A stretch of DNA of 64,000 bases from Bacillus infantis (lineage in GTDB: Bacteria > Bacillota > Bacilli > Bacillales > Cytobacillaceae): assembly GCF_020171945.1 (NCBI RefSeq), contig NZ_JAIVAP010000001.1:620001-684000 (forward strand). Reading direction: 5' to 3'. The notes beneath the pieces were generated by a model. The model searched no databases. It had not been told where the DNA came from and saw only the letters and a list, made by a program, of their open reading frames with translations. The translations under genes were made by a program, and so were the position numbers. Position 1 is the stretch's first letter, and every line of letters begins with the position of its first letter. Below are positions 34,210 to 42,638 of the stretch, in pieces.

Positions 34210-34239
34210 AATGATTCTCCTCTCAACTTCTGCGCTGCT

Positions 34240-34824
34240 TTACTGGCTTCTGAATACATATGTAAAATGTTCAGCTATATTCCGCAGCGGCTTGCCATTT
34301 CCATAGGTGCCTGATAGCATGACAGCCCCTTCAATCATAGAGCTCACAAGCAGTGCCAGCTCCTTCGACCTCTCCTCAGAAAAGCCGGAAAGCAGCAGTT
34401 TTTCTTTGTATAGCGATTGCCATTCTCTGTAAGTTTCCTGGCAGGCCTGCCGGATTGGCTCACTTGTCAGGGCCGTTTCCGAAGCAATCAGACCGATGTG
34501 CAGGCCGCTGTTCTCATGGCTCAGGGGCACATCAAAGTAAGAAGCAATTTTTTCGGCATGATAGCGGAAGGCTTCTGCCGCATCCTCGAAAGATGCCAGC
34601 TCTTCCTTTATCATTATTTTTATCTCATTTCCAGCATGCTTAACAGCTTCTACTGCTATCTCTTCTTTGCCGCCGGGAAAATGATAATAAATGGACCCTT
34701 TCGGAGCCCCGCTCACCTCTATAATTTGATTCAATCCGGTGCCATTATACCCCTGGCACTTGAATAGATTCGATGCCGCACACAAAATCGACTCTCGTGT
34801 CTTTCGCTTGCCCTCCAAAATCAT
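34240..34824 (-). CDS. lmrA: LmrA/YxaF-like TetR-family repressor
   Basis: 194-aa TetR regulator. HTH: LFKCQGYNGTGLNQIIEVSGAPKGSIYYHFPGGKE, nearly the same wording as B. subtilis LmrA and YxaF, as is the ligand domain (GLIASETALTSEPIRQACQETYREW). It should repress its own operon with lmrB until a drug ligand binds. ATG 34824 is very close to its AAGGAG; TTG 34818 is an equally possible start. Confidence 0.9.
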   Translation of the reverse strand: MILEGKRKTRESILCAASNLFKCQGYNGTGLNQIIEVSGAPKGSIYYHFPGGKEEIAVEAVKHAGNEIKIMIKEELASFEDAAEAFRYHAEKIASYFDVPLSHENSGLHIGLIASETALTSEPIRQACQETYREWQSLYKEKLLLSGFSEERSKELALLVSSMIEGAVMLSGTYGNGKPLRNIAEHFTYVFRSQ

Positions 34825-34844
34825 TCTCCTTTCGGAAAAATTAT

Positions 34845-34862
34845 AACAACCGGTCTAGATAA
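34845..34862 (-). promoter_or_regulatory. Candidate LmrA operator and promoter region
   Basis: Minus strand reads TCTAGACCGGTTGTTATAAT, combining an AGACCGGT-type half-palindrome like the known LmrA/YxaF box (AGACC...GGTCT) with a TATAAT -10 box, 20 nt before the repressor's start. Only part of the dyad is conserved. Confidence 0.45.
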
Positions 34863-34930
34863 ATTTATGGGAATCCACCGGGAAAGTCAACAAAACAAAA
34901 CTGAAAAAATTACATTTTTTTATGTGCTTG

Positions 34931-35185
34931 TTATATATGAGTTGGCCTGTTAAGTTTTTTCCTATCCTTCAACCCTGCAGACAGCAGATAGAACGATACC
35001 AGCAGCAGAACATAAGCTGCAAGAGGGAAGAGGATGATCCACTGGGAGTGGTAAAGAAAAGAACGCGACTGTCCGATAAGGCCTGACCACTCATTGGTTA
35101 TTGATAAGTAAATGGTAGGAAAATACTGCTTTTCCGTTCCGCCCAGGAATAAATTAAAGGCACTTTGTTCGGCTTTCTCCTCCAT
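34931..35185 (-). pseudogene. C-terminal fragment of an OppC/DppC-like ABC permease
   Basis: 84 aa that align by eye with the end of dipeptide-type ABC permeases: SITNEWSGLIGQSRSFLYHSQWIILFP corresponds to the usual PEWG-MI-EGR..PWLALFPG segment, followed by a last TM and SAGLKDR (usual GDGLRD). Everything before it is missing. The frame starts inside the 53-nt-period repeat (35188-35249), which marks the break. No ribosome site suited to the first Met is convincing. Likely a gene remnant. Confidence 0.6.
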
Positions 35186-35187
35186 CA

Positions 35188-35249
35188 GAGTGTCTCATAT
35201 CCTTCTCTTGAAGCACTCTGACCGGCATTCTCTACCATCAGAGTGTCTC
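35188..35249 (+). repeat. Dispersed repeat, GAGTGTCTC family, copy 1
   Basis: GAGTGTCTC begins at 35188 and 35241 (53 nt apart), with GCACTCT at 35213, 25 nt after the first. The array at 58293-58435 has the same words, same 25-nt inner spacing and same 53-nt period. Confidence 0.8.
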
Positions 35250-35262
35250 AGATGTCAACACA

Positions 35263-35745
35263 CTATATCTCCCGAAGTTCCTCTGCCCGCTGCCGCATCT
35301 CTTCGTAAGTCTCCCCGTTCCGCAAATCCGCAGGCTCCAGGCCCAGGCTTTCAACCGCATAGTAAAGGTGCTCCAGCCAGTCATGGTCCCCGCATCTGAT
35401 TGCTTCTTCACACTCTCGCTCAATATAAGGAGTACTGATTTCTTTTCCTAGTTCCCTGAAAATTTCTACCGCATCCAGGGCACCGGGCCAGTTCCTGTCC
35501 TGAAGGAGACCTGCCAGCCGCGGCAGTGCTTTTTCATTCCTTGGATAGCCTATTTTCCTTATGACTGCTACCCCATTTTCCCAGCAGGCTTTGCCGTACT
35601 TAGGAATAATCATCCCGACTTTCTCTGCAGGGAGCTGAAATAAAACATCAGCTGCTTCTTTTTGGGTCTCTTTAGAAAGATGCCAGTTCAGATTATAGAC
35701 ATGATAGATGATTTCCTCATCCTCCATTTCGATATATTCGCTCAT
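35263..35745 (-). CDS. DUF5071-like helical-repeat protein
   Basis: 160 aa, soluble and helical, in HEAT-like pairs (IRKIGYPRNEKALPRLAGLLQDRNWPGALDAVEIF). Resembles DUF5071 proteins, which occur widely in Firmicutes and sometimes in toxin-immunity loci; no toxin gene is nearby. ATG 35745 has GAGGTGA 6 nt before it and is preferred over GTG 35754. Function unknown. Confidence 0.7.
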   Translation of the reverse strand: MSEYIEMEDEEIIYHVYNLNWHLSKETQKEAADVLFQLPAEKVGMIIPKYGKACWENGVAVIRKIGYPRNEKALPRLAGLLQDRNWPGALDAVEIFRELGKEISTPYIERECEEAIRCGDHDWLEHLYYAVESLGLEPADLRNGETYEEMRQRAEELREI

Positions 35746-35779
35746 AAAAATCACCTCAACAACTATTTTATCAGAAAAA

Positions 35780-35800
35780 GGCTGCGGGATTTCCGCAGCC
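35780..35800 (-). terminator. Terminator of the gamma-glutamyltransferase gene
   Basis: 8-bp stem GGCTGCGG / CCGCAGCC, loop of 5, then TTTTT on the minus strand, 10 nt past the stop at 35810. Confidence 0.9.
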
Positions 35801-35809
35801 CTTTCATAT

Positions 35810-37585
35810 CTAATGCTTCTTCTTGCCTTTTCCTTTCAGGTCAACGCCAATGGCTGCCCCGCTTCTGCTGGAGTCGGCAACTCCCTTGAATATCCCTTCC
35901 TTGTGATAAATCAGAATGCTTTGAACATTGCCTATCGTGTCTGGTTTTTCTCCGAATCGATGGCCCATTTCCTTCAGCCTCTGAAGGGCAGAAGCTGGCA
36001 CCCCTTCTTCATACCTGTAGGAAGATGGGTTATTCGTATAGATCCTCGGTTCCTCCACTGCTGCTTTCAGTTCCAAATCGTACTCTATTGCATTAATGAT
36101 TGTTTGCAGGACAGAGGTTATGATGGTCGGTCCTCCCGGTGATCCGACTGTCAGTACCGGCTTGTCATTTTGAAAGACAATTGTTGGAGTCATGCTGCTG
36201 AGCGGGCGTTTATTAGGCTGAACCTCATTTGCCCCTCCTGGCACAGCATCAAAATCAGTCAGTTCATTATTCAGCATCACGCCAAAGCCCGGCACCATGA
36301 TGCCCGTACCAAAAACCTGCTCAATCGTTGTTGTATAGGAAACCACATTCCCCCATTGGTCAGCTACTGTAAAATGGGTGGTTTCACCATACTGTCTGTC
36401 TGCAGGCTGCGCTGCTGCACTGTAATCGGGCTTTCCGCTTTCATATTTCCATGGGTCGCCTGCTTCAGGCTTTGTATTCATTTCATCAAGCGATATCAGC
36501 TGCTGCCGTTCTTTAATATAGTTATTATCAAGAAGTCCTTTAACTGGGACTTCTACAAATTCCGGGTCTCCCGCATAAGCTGCCCGGTCTGCATAGGCAA
36601 GATGCATGGCTTCTGACTTGAGGTGATATTTTTCCCAGGAGCGGACTGGATATTGGGAAAGGTCGAAGCCGTCCAGTATTTTTAGCATTTGCAGGAGAAA
36701 GACACCGCCTGAGCTTGGCGGAGGCATGCTGGCAATCTGATAGCCTTGATATTCCCCCCACACAGGCTTGTCTATTGTTGCTTCATACTTTTCTAAATCG
36801 TCCTTTACCATTGATCCGCCGAATTCCTGCACTGCTTTGGCAAGGGCATCACCAATCGGCCCTTCATAAAGCGCCTCGCTTCCGTCCTTTCTAATTAGCT
36901 TGAACGCTTTGGCAAGATCTTTCTGGACCAGGATGTCACCTTCTTCCAGCGGGTTGCCTCCTGGGAGAAACACTTCAGCAGCTGCTGACCGGGACAGCTT
37001 TTCTTTATTATCCTCTATTGCCGCTGCCAATACCGGATCAATTGGAAAACCTTTATCAGCCAGTTTAATAGAAGGCTGGATTAATTTCTTCATAGGGATG
37101 GTTCCCCACATATCCAGTGCTTTTTCAAGGCCTTTCAAGGTTCCCGGTACACCGACTGCCGTTCCGCCCGTAGATCGTTCTGCAAAGGGAATCGGCTTTC
37201 CATTTCCATCGAGGAACATATCCGGCTTTGCTCCGGCCGGGGCACGCTCACGGCTGTTGATGATGGTTGTTTCTTTCGTTTTTCCATCATACACCATCAT
37301 AAATCCGCCGCCCCCGATGCCTGACATCATCGGCTCTGTCACGTTAAGAGCAAACTGGATCGCCACAGCAGCATCAATCGCATTACCGCCTTTCTTCAAC
37401 ACATCAGCCCCTATTTCCGAAGCAAGCGGATGGGCTGTGGAGACCATTCCATCCTCTCCCACGGCAACTTCACCATATTTTTCATAGGGGTCCTGCTTAT
37501 GCTTTGCATCTGCATCAGCAAGAGGAGCGAATACCAATAACAAACTGGACAAATACACAAATAAGACACTGGCGGCTTTTTTCAT
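35810..37585 (-). CDS. ggt: Gamma-glutamyltransferase
   Basis: 591-aa secreted enzyme. Signal peptide (residues 1-27, ending ADADAK), large-subunit motifs MMSGIGGGGFMMVYD and SRERAPAGA, then the self-cleavage site and nucleophile Thr in YGETTHFTVAD (about residue 403), and small-subunit motifs NNELTDFD, KRPLSSMTPTIV and GSPGGPTI. It hydrolyses or transfers gamma-glutamyl groups from glutathione or polyglutamate outside the cell. B. subtilis has ggt with the same architecture. A six-copy 20-nt repeat lies upstream of it. Confidence 0.95.
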   Translation of the reverse strand: MKKAASVLFVYLSSLLLVFAPLADADAKHKQDPYEKYGEVAVGEDGMVSTAHPLASEIGADVLKKGGNAIDAAVAIQFALNVTEPMMSGIGGGGFMMVYDGKTKETTIINSRERAPAGAKPDMFLDGNGKPIPFAERSTGGTAVGVPGTLKGLEKALDMWGTIPMKKLIQPSIKLADKGFPIDPVLAAAIEDNKEKLSRSAAAEVFLPGGNPLEEGDILVQKDLAKAFKLIRKDGSEALYEGPIGDALAKAVQEFGGSMVKDDLEKYEATIDKPVWGEYQGYQIASMPPPSSGGVFLLQMLKILDGFDLSQYPVRSWEKYHLKSEAMHLAYADRAAYAGDPEFVEVPVKGLLDNNYIKERQQLISLDEMNTKPEAGDPWKYESGKPDYSAAAQPADRQYGETTHFTVADQWGNVVSYTTTIEQVFGTGIMVPGFGVMLNNELTDFDAVPGGANEVQPNKRPLSSMTPTIVFQNDKPVLTVGSPGGPTIITSVLQTIINAIEYDLELKAAVEEPRIYTNNPSSYRYEEGVPASALQRLKEMGHRFGEKPDTIGNVQSILIYHKEGIFKGVADSSRSGAAIGVDLKGKGKKKH

Positions 37586-37730
37586 TTTATCCCTCCTAAT
37601 GTTGGTTCATGTCTAACTTAAAAGAAGGGATGCTGGATTGGCAAATATATAGCAGAAAATTCATAATTTTAAATATTTATTCCTAGAATGATTCTTTGCC
37701 GGTTGGGTCTAATGGCATTGAAAACTCAGC

Positions 37731-37840
37731 AGTTGCTAATATATCCCAAAAGTTGCTAATAAAATTTAAAAGTTGCTAATATATGGATGAAGTTGCTAAT
37801 ATAATCCATTTCTTGCTAATAAAATAAAAAACTTGCTAAT
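37731..37840 (+). repeat. Six-copy 20-nt tandem motif (TTGCTAATA)
   Basis: TTGCTAATA recurs at exactly 20-nt intervals: blocks at 37731, 37751, 37771, 37791, 37811 and 37831, each a 10-nt AGTTGCTAAT-type core followed by a variable AT-rich 10 nt. It lies between the ggt start (37585) and the end of the 37907 gene. The core is conserved while the spacers differ, which fits a protein-binding site more than simple slippage. Confidence 0.9.
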
Positions 37841-37882
37841 AAACCACACGCACATCCCGTCACGTTCCCCATATACGCAAAA

Positions 37883-37904
37883 AAAGAGCCCCCTCAGGCT
37901 CTTT
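37883..37904 (-). terminator. Terminator of the 37907-38248 gene
   Basis: Stem AAAGAGCC / GGCTCTTT, 6-nt loop, T-run on the minus strand directly after the stop. Confidence 0.85.
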
Positions 37905-37906
37905 CT

Positions 37907-38248
37907 TCAAGAAATAAACAAAAACAGCTGCCTCTTCCCATTGGCATCCAGCCTATCAGTAAAATCCACCCACTTCATTCTGGTTCTCCGTTCTTCAACC
38001 AGCTTATTAATCTCCCGCTCAATCATTTGCATCCTTTGATAGGTTTCGGTCACACCCAGGCTGAACTTTTCTGCTGCCTGCTTATGCGGAGAGTGCTTGA
38101 CCAGCAGGCTCATGAACTGCTCGGAGCTTTCGGACTGCTGTGCCAGCCGGTCCTCTATGTCAGTGACATATCTGTAGAGATCCCGGTCTTCAGGGGGCAG
38201 CCCTGAGACAATCTCCCTGATCATAATATCGACGAGTCTTTCATTCAT
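37907..38248 (-). CDS. Hypothetical 113-aa helical protein
   Basis: Soluble, almost wholly helical (ERLVDIMIREIVSGLPPEDRDLY ... EREINKLVEERRTRMKWVDF), likely to dimerise. ATG 38248 has GGGGTG 6 nt before it. It follows the rpsN2 gene by 45 nt on the same strand and could be read through from the Zur-controlled promoter. Family not recognised. Confidence 0.65.
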   Translation of the reverse strand: MNERLVDIMIREIVSGLPPEDRDLYRYVTDIEDRLAQQSESSEQFMSLLVKHSPHKQAAEKFSLGVTETYQRMQMIEREINKLVEERRTRMKWVDFTDRLDANGKRQLFLFIS

Positions 38249-38293
38249 GCTTAACACCCCGCCATGTAAAATTTGTCCCTTTAGTTTATCATA

Positions 38294-38563
38294 TTACCAG
38301 CTTGATTTTTTGACTCCGGGAATTTGCCCTTTATGAGAATATTCACGGAAAGCGATCCGGGACATTTTAAATTTGCGCAGGTATCCGCGCGGACGGCCTG
38401 TCACCTCACAGCGATTCTTCAATCGGGTTGGGGATGAATCGCGCGGCAGCCTTCTCAGTGCCTCATAATCGCCCTTCTCCCTCAGTTCCCTGCGGATCTC
38501 AGCATATTTAGCGACCATCTCCTGGCGCTTTTTCTCTTTTGCTACTTTTGATTTTTTAGCCAT
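38294..38563 (-). CDS. rpsN2: Ribosomal protein S14, zinc-independent paralog
   Basis: 89 aa ([16 protein letters not shown] ... [11 protein letters not shown]). Where the zinc form has CxxC pairs, this one has [24 protein letters not shown], i.e. the zinc-free type (YhzA in B. subtilis). Such paralogs replace the zinc-binding S14 when zinc is short, freeing zinc and keeping ribosome assembly going. Two Zur-box sequences upstream agree. ATG 38563 has GGAGG upstream. Confidence 0.95.
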   Translation of the reverse strand: MAKKSKVAKEKKRQEMVAKYAEIRRELREKGDYEALRRLPRDSSPTRLKNRCEVTGRPRGYLRKFKMSRIAFREYSHKGQIPGVKKSSW

Positions 38564-38587
38564 TATAAAAAAACCTCCATGCATCAA

Positions 38588-38606
38588 TTCGTAATCATTA
38601 CGATTT
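38588..38606 (-). promoter_or_regulatory. Zur box 1 before rpsN2
   Basis: TTCGTAATCATTACGATTT is a near-perfect 7-1-7 palindrome (TCGTAAT-C-ATTACGA), matching the Bacillus Zur consensus. It lies 25-43 nt before the start codon, where it would block transcription when zinc is plentiful. Confidence 0.85.
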
Positions 38607-38647
38607 AAATAGGATAAAATAAAGACAGAACAGTCAGATCAAAAACT

Positions 38648-38667
38648 AAATCGTAACCATTACTATT
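38648..38667 (-). promoter_or_regulatory. Zur box 2 before rpsN2
   Basis: AAATCGTAACCATTACTATT retains the 7-1-7 pattern with two mismatches. It lies 60 nt upstream of box 1; the two may flank the promoter. Confidence 0.65.
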
Positions 38668-38735
38668 TATTACAAAAATTATAGTACCATAAATCAGCCT
38701 TTCGTGTAAACCAGCCTGCCCGGAAACACAAAAAA

Positions 38736-38753
38736 AGCTGCAAAAATGCAGCT
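38736..38753 (-). terminator. Terminator of the tctCBA operon
   Basis: 7-bp stem AGCTGCA / TGCAGCT followed by T6 on the minus strand, 9 nt after the TctA stop. Confidence 0.85.
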
Positions 38754-38761
38754 CCCTCTTA

Positions 38762-40270
38762 CTATGCAGCATGTGATTCTTTACCAGAACCTGACTTCTT
38801 TTTTCTCCGGAACAGCGGCACTACCATAACCAGTACAGCTATGATCATCAATGTAAGGCCGATCGGGCGATCCAGCAGGATGGCCAGGCTTCCGTCAGAG
38901 ATAGTCAATGTCTGCCTCAGTGCCTGCTCCATCATCCCGCCCAATATAAAGGCAAGGATAAAAGGTGCCGCCGGGAAAGAAAAGATCCTCATAAGAAACC
39001 CAATTACTCCGAAAATCAGAAGCAGGTATAAATCAAACGTGTTAAAGCTCAAGGCATATACGCCTACCATACTGAAAGTTATAACGAGCGAAATCAGCAT
39101 CGGCCTTGGAATCGTGAGCACCTTAGCTATATACGGGACAAGGGGCAGATTCAAAATCAACAGAAACACATTGCCGATATACATGCTGGCGATGATGCCC
39201 CAGAATACATCGGGATGATCCTGCACCAGCAGCGGTCCCGGCTGGATGCCCAGCACCAGGAAAGCCCCCAGAAGGACAGCTGTTGTACCGGACCCCGGAA
39301 TCCCCAGGCTCAGGAGCGGAACGAAGGCCCCACCGGTTGCTGCATTATTGGCTGTTTCCGGAGCAGCCAGCCCTCTGATGGAGCCCTTCCCGAATTCTTC
39401 AGGCTTTTTCGCCAGCTTTTTTTCACTGATATAGCCGATGAAGGAGGCGATGGTCGCCCCTGCTCCAGGAAGGACGCCAAGAATGAACCCCAGCACCGAC
39501 TGGCGGGCCATCGGTCCCTTCATCTCCCGGAAATCTTCCCTGGTGATTTTCAGGCTGCCGATGTTCTCATTTTCGGATGATGAAGTATTCTTTCTATTAA
39601 ATATCAATGTACAAACCTCTGCCAGGGCAAAAAGCCCAAGAGCGATGATAAGGAAATCGATGCCTTCCAGCAGATAGGCGTTGTCAAAGGTAAAGCGGGC
39701 AGTGCCCGTCTGTCCGTCGATTCCAATGGTCACGACAATGACTCCAAGAGTGGCTGAGATAAATGCCTTTAAGGTGGACCCTTCCGACAAGCTGGAAATG
39801 GCCGTCAATCCTAATAGCATTAAAGCAAAGTATTCGACGGGGCCAAATGAAACGGCAACCGAGGATAGCAGCGGGGAAAACAGCATTAATAAAACAACAC
39901 TGACTGTTCCTCCAAAGAAAGATGCAATGGCAGCAATGGCCAGTGCCTTGCCCGCCTTCCCCTGCTGGGCCATCGGGTAGCCATCGAATGCGGTAGCAAC
40001 CGTCCCCGATACTCCGGGTGCATTCAGCAGGATGGATGAAGACGATCCGCCGAAGATCGCTCCATAATAGACTCCGGCCATCATCATTAACGCAATGGCA
40101 GGGTCCATATTGTATGTGACCGGGATCATGATGGCAATCGCACTGATGGGGCCGAGGCCCGGCATCATGCCGATGAATGTACCGATAAATACACCGAGGA
40201 ATACAAATAAGATCCCCTGCAGGCTCAGTGCAACCTGAAATCCTGATAATAATCCTTCAAACGAACCCAT
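38762..40270 (-). CDS. tctA: Tripartite tricarboxylate transporter, large membrane subunit TctA
   Basis: 502 aa, about 12 TM helices, with TctA family words GTFIGMMPGLGPISAIAIMIP at the N-terminus, YYGAIFGGSSSSILLNAPG, and the second-half GVLPGAGATIASFIGY and ETANNAATGGAFVPLLSLGIPGSG. TctA is the ion-coupled translocation subunit that takes substrate from the binding protein TctC. Last gene of the tctC-tctB-tctA operon. Confidence 0.95.
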   Translation of the reverse strand: MGSFEGLLSGFQVALSLQGILFVFLGVFIGTFIGMMPGLGPISAIAIMIPVTYNMDPAIALMMMAGVYYGAIFGGSSSSILLNAPGVSGTVATAFDGYPMAQQGKAGKALAIAAIASFFGGTVSVVLLMLFSPLLSSVAVSFGPVEYFALMLLGLTAISSLSEGSTLKAFISATLGVIVVTIGIDGQTGTARFTFDNAYLLEGIDFLIIALGLFALAEVCTLIFNRKNTSSSENENIGSLKITREDFREMKGPMARQSVLGFILGVLPGAGATIASFIGYISEKKLAKKPEEFGKGSIRGLAAPETANNAATGGAFVPLLSLGIPGSGTTAVLLGAFLVLGIQPGPLLVQDHPDVFWGIIASMYIGNVFLLILNLPLVPYIAKVLTIPRPMLISLVITFSMVGVYALSFNTFDLYLLLIFGVIGFLMRIFSFPAAPFILAFILGGMMEQALRQTLTISDGSLAILLDRPIGLTLMIIAVLVMVVPLFRRKKKSGSGKESHAA

Positions 40271-40282
40271 AATATCCCTCCT

Positions 40283-40741
40283 TTAAAATGGCAGAATGCC
40301 TGCCGGCAGTGAGATTTGCAGCAGATAATTGAACATCATGTAAATGGACAGCGAGAAGACGACCGAGACAATTGCATTCGTCCATGTTTTCTTATAGCCC
40401 AGATACCAGGTTGTGATAAAAATGAAAAGAGCCGTCATGATCACAAACCCGATCATTTCAAAAAAGAAGATATAGACCAAAATAAATGCGCAGACTGTAA
40501 GCAATGTCTTGGCTTCGCCATCCGGTATCTTCCGTTTTTTCTTTTCTTCTTCCGTCTCCGCCTTCTTAGAAAAAAACAGCAGTACCGACAGCAGGAGCAG
40601 CAGGAACCCGAGCGCTTTTGGCACAAAGTCTGCATCTATTGCCGCATAAGGATATTCTGGAAGCCTGAAGCTTAAAATAAGGTAAAACAGTGCAAAACCT
40701 ATTAATACAAGGCCAATTTTCCGATTGATTGGCTTCAGCAT
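40283..40741 (-). CDS. tctB: Tripartite tricarboxylate transporter, small membrane subunit TctB
   Basis: 152-aa four-TM protein (first TM in GLVLIGFALFYLILSF, charged central loop EEEKKKRKIPDGEAK) of the size and position expected for TctB, which assists TctA. Gaps of 12-15 nt to tctA and tctC show a tight operon. Confidence 0.9.
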   Translation of the reverse strand: MLKPINRKIGLVLIGFALFYLILSFRLPEYPYAAIDADFVPKALGFLLLLLSVLLFFSKKAETEEEKKKRKIPDGEAKTLLTVCAFILVYIFFFEMIGFVIMTALFIFITTWYLGYKKTWTNAIVSVVFSLSIYMMFNYLLQISLPAGILPF

Positions 40742-40756
40742 GTATGATTCCCCCTT

Positions 40757-41761
40757 TTATCTGATCAGCTTCAGCTCATCAAGCAGTTTATACATTTCAT
40801 CGTTTTCCTTCTTTAGAAACTCCTTGTATTCGCCGCTGTCCATATAGAGCTCATTCCAGCCATATTTCTCGCGGATCTTTTTCCACTCCGGCGAATCATT
40901 CAGCTCTTTTAGCCTTTCTTCATAATACTGAACTTGCTTTTCATCCATATTAGGAGGCCCAAAGAAGCCCCTCCAGTTCACAAAGGTTTCATTGATGCCC
41001 TGCTCTATGGCTGTCGGGAAATCCTCGAGTGTATCACCCTTCAGTCTTTCCGGAGAGCTTACTCCAAGCACTTTAATTTTTCCGGCTCTTACCTGCTCGA
41101 TTGTTTCTGAAGTACCGGCAGAATAAACGTCAACACTTCCGTTGAGGAGCTGTGTCAAGGCTCCTCCATCCTGGTCTGAAACATATTTGATTTTTGTCAC
41201 ATCCACACCAGCGGCTTTAGCAATTTTGATAAATTGAATATGGTCCATGCTTCCTGGAGATGAAACGCCAACAACCGAGATTTTGGAAGGATCTTTTTTC
41301 ATATCATCAAACAAATCATTCAGATTATCCCATTTTGCATCGGCCCTGACAGCAAATGCTGCATAGTCGGCAATCAGGTTGGACAGCGGGGTAAAGTCAT
41401 CTACTCCGTATTTTGACTGCCCATTAAGAGGTACAAGAATAATAGGCGGGGACGAAACAAAGATATTATGGGGGTTGCCTTCCTTTTTCATCATATACGC
41501 CCAGCCGACGGCCCCGCCTCCGCCCGGTTTATTGATGACAGGCATCCTTTGATCAATAAGCCCGTCCTTTTCAAGCGTTTGGGCAACCATGCGGGCTGTG
41601 GTATCCCAGCCTCCGCCGGCTCCAGCAGTTGCCACAACTTCAATCGGCCTGCTTGGCATCCATTTGCCATCCTTATAAATGCCTGCAGCTTCCTTGCTTG
41701 AGCAGGCTGACATCATCACCATGCAGAGCAGCAGTGCTGCTGCCAGAATCATTTTTTTCAT
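40757..41761 (-). CDS. tctC: Tripartite tricarboxylate transporter, binding lipoprotein TctC
   Basis: 334-aa Bug/TctC-type periplasmic-binding lipoprotein. Lipobox MMSACSS (Cys 20), then PIEVVATAGAGGGWDTTARM, KPGGGGAVGWAYM, and VSDQDGGALTQLLNGSVDV, all typical. It binds a small carboxylate (citrate or another di/tricarboxylate) for TctAB. Adjacent to a CitS/CitT-like sensor pair; a cre site lies upstream (41786-41799). Confidence 0.95.
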   Translation of the reverse strand: MKKMILAAALLLCMVMMSACSSKEAAGIYKDGKWMPSRPIEVVATAGAGGGWDTTARMVAQTLEKDGLIDQRMPVINKPGGGGAVGWAYMMKKEGNPHNIFVSSPPIILVPLNGQSKYGVDDFTPLSNLIADYAAFAVRADAKWDNLNDLFDDMKKDPSKISVVGVSSPGSMDHIQFIKIAKAAGVDVTKIKYVSDQDGGALTQLLNGSVDVYSAGTSETIEQVRAGKIKVLGVSSPERLKGDTLEDFPTAIEQGINETFVNWRGFFGPPNMDEKQVQYYEERLKELNDSPEWKKIREKYGWNELYMDSGEYKEFLKKENDEMYKLLDELKLIR

Positions 41762-41785
41762 CGATCATATGCTCCTTTCCATGGC

Positions 41786-41799
41786 TGAAAACGTTTTCT
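41786..41799 (-). promoter_or_regulatory. cre site (CcpA) upstream of tctC
   Basis: TGAAAACGTTTTCT is a 14-nt palindrome close to the catabolite-responsive element TGWNANCGNTNWCA, 25 nt before the tctC start. It fits repression of the carboxylate transporter when glucose is present. Confidence 0.7.
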
Positions 41800-41909
41800 T
41801 TTTGTTATTGTAAAAAAATCAGAAAAATTTGTATCTATTAAACAAGTATTGAGCTTTAAGAACTTTGCGGCCTTTTTGTTCATTTTGTTCACGGATTTGC
41901 ACACAAAAA

Positions 41910-41945
41910 AGCTGCACCCTCATCAGCTAACATGGGGGTGCAGCT
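41910..41945 (-). terminator. Terminator of the sensor/regulator genes
   Basis: Long stem AGCTGCACCC / GGGTGCAGCT with a 14-nt loop and T6 on the minus strand, after the regulator stop at 41961. It separates the two-component genes from tctCBA. Confidence 0.85.
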
Positions 41946-41960
41946 CTTGTGAACTATAGA

Positions 41961-42638
41961 CTATAATCGATAATATTTTCTCTCGGGCCTTCCGACGATC
42001 CCATATTCCAGCTCAGCTTTCGCTTCCTCTGAAGCAACCAGGTATTCCAGGTATCTGCGGGCAGTCGTCCTTGAAGCGCCCATTTCCTTTCCAAGTTCCT
42101 CTGCATTAACGCCTTGCTTCATATCATCCAGGATTTCTATCACTTTTTTTAAAGTGAGTGAATCGATTCCTTTAGGCATCTTTTCAGAAGTCATGATTAG
42201 AGCTGAACTGCTGCTTAAATAATGGTCGATTGCTTCCTGCGTCAGTTCACTTTCCCGGCATTCCAGGAGCTCTCTCTTTTTGTTTACTTTGCGGATAGCC
42301 TCTGAGAATCGTTCAAAAGTGACCGGCTTGATCATATAATCGATCACTCCGTATCTCAAGGACTCCTCTACCATCTGTTTTTCATTGGATGCCGTAATCA
42401 TGATCACTTCAATATTGGGGAAGTCCTCTCTTATTCTGGGAAGAAGGCTGCTTCCAAGCTCGTCCGGCATATAGATATCCATAATCAGGAGATCTGCTTC
42501 CTTTTCTACTAGCAGTTCCAGTGCTTCTGCAGCATTCAATGCTTTTCCAATACACTCGATGCCGTTTATTTTTTTTATAAATTGCTCATGGATGGCAGCC
42601 ACCCGGTAATCATCTTCTGCGATAATTGATTTGATCAT
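41961..42638 (-). CDS. CitT/DctR-type response regulator
   Basis: 225 aa. Receiver with Asp in LLIMDIYMPDELG (about 54) and Lys in DYMIKPVTFE; C-terminal HTH of the CitB/DpiA class (ELGKEMGASRTTARRYLEYLVASE), ending GRPERKYYRL. Partners with the kinase next to it (4-nt ATGA overlap). By family and position it should activate the tctCBA transporter when a carboxylate is sensed. Confidence 0.93.
   Translation of the reverse strand: MIKSIIAEDDYRVAAIHEQFIKKINGIECIGKALNAAEALELLVEKEADLLIMDIYMPDELGSSLLPRIREDFPNIEVIMITASNEKQMVEESLRYGVIDYMIKPVTFERFSEAIRKVNKKRELLECRESELTQEAIDHYLSSSSALIMTSEKMPKGIDSLTLKKVIEILDDMKQGVNAEELGKEMGASRTTARRYLEYLVASEEAKAELEYGIVGRPERKYYRL

Noticed and set aside
33641-34306. 221-aa plus-strand frame opposite lmrB
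   Set aside because: Antisense to a clear 14-TM transporter; no ribosome site, composition of an out-of-frame reading.
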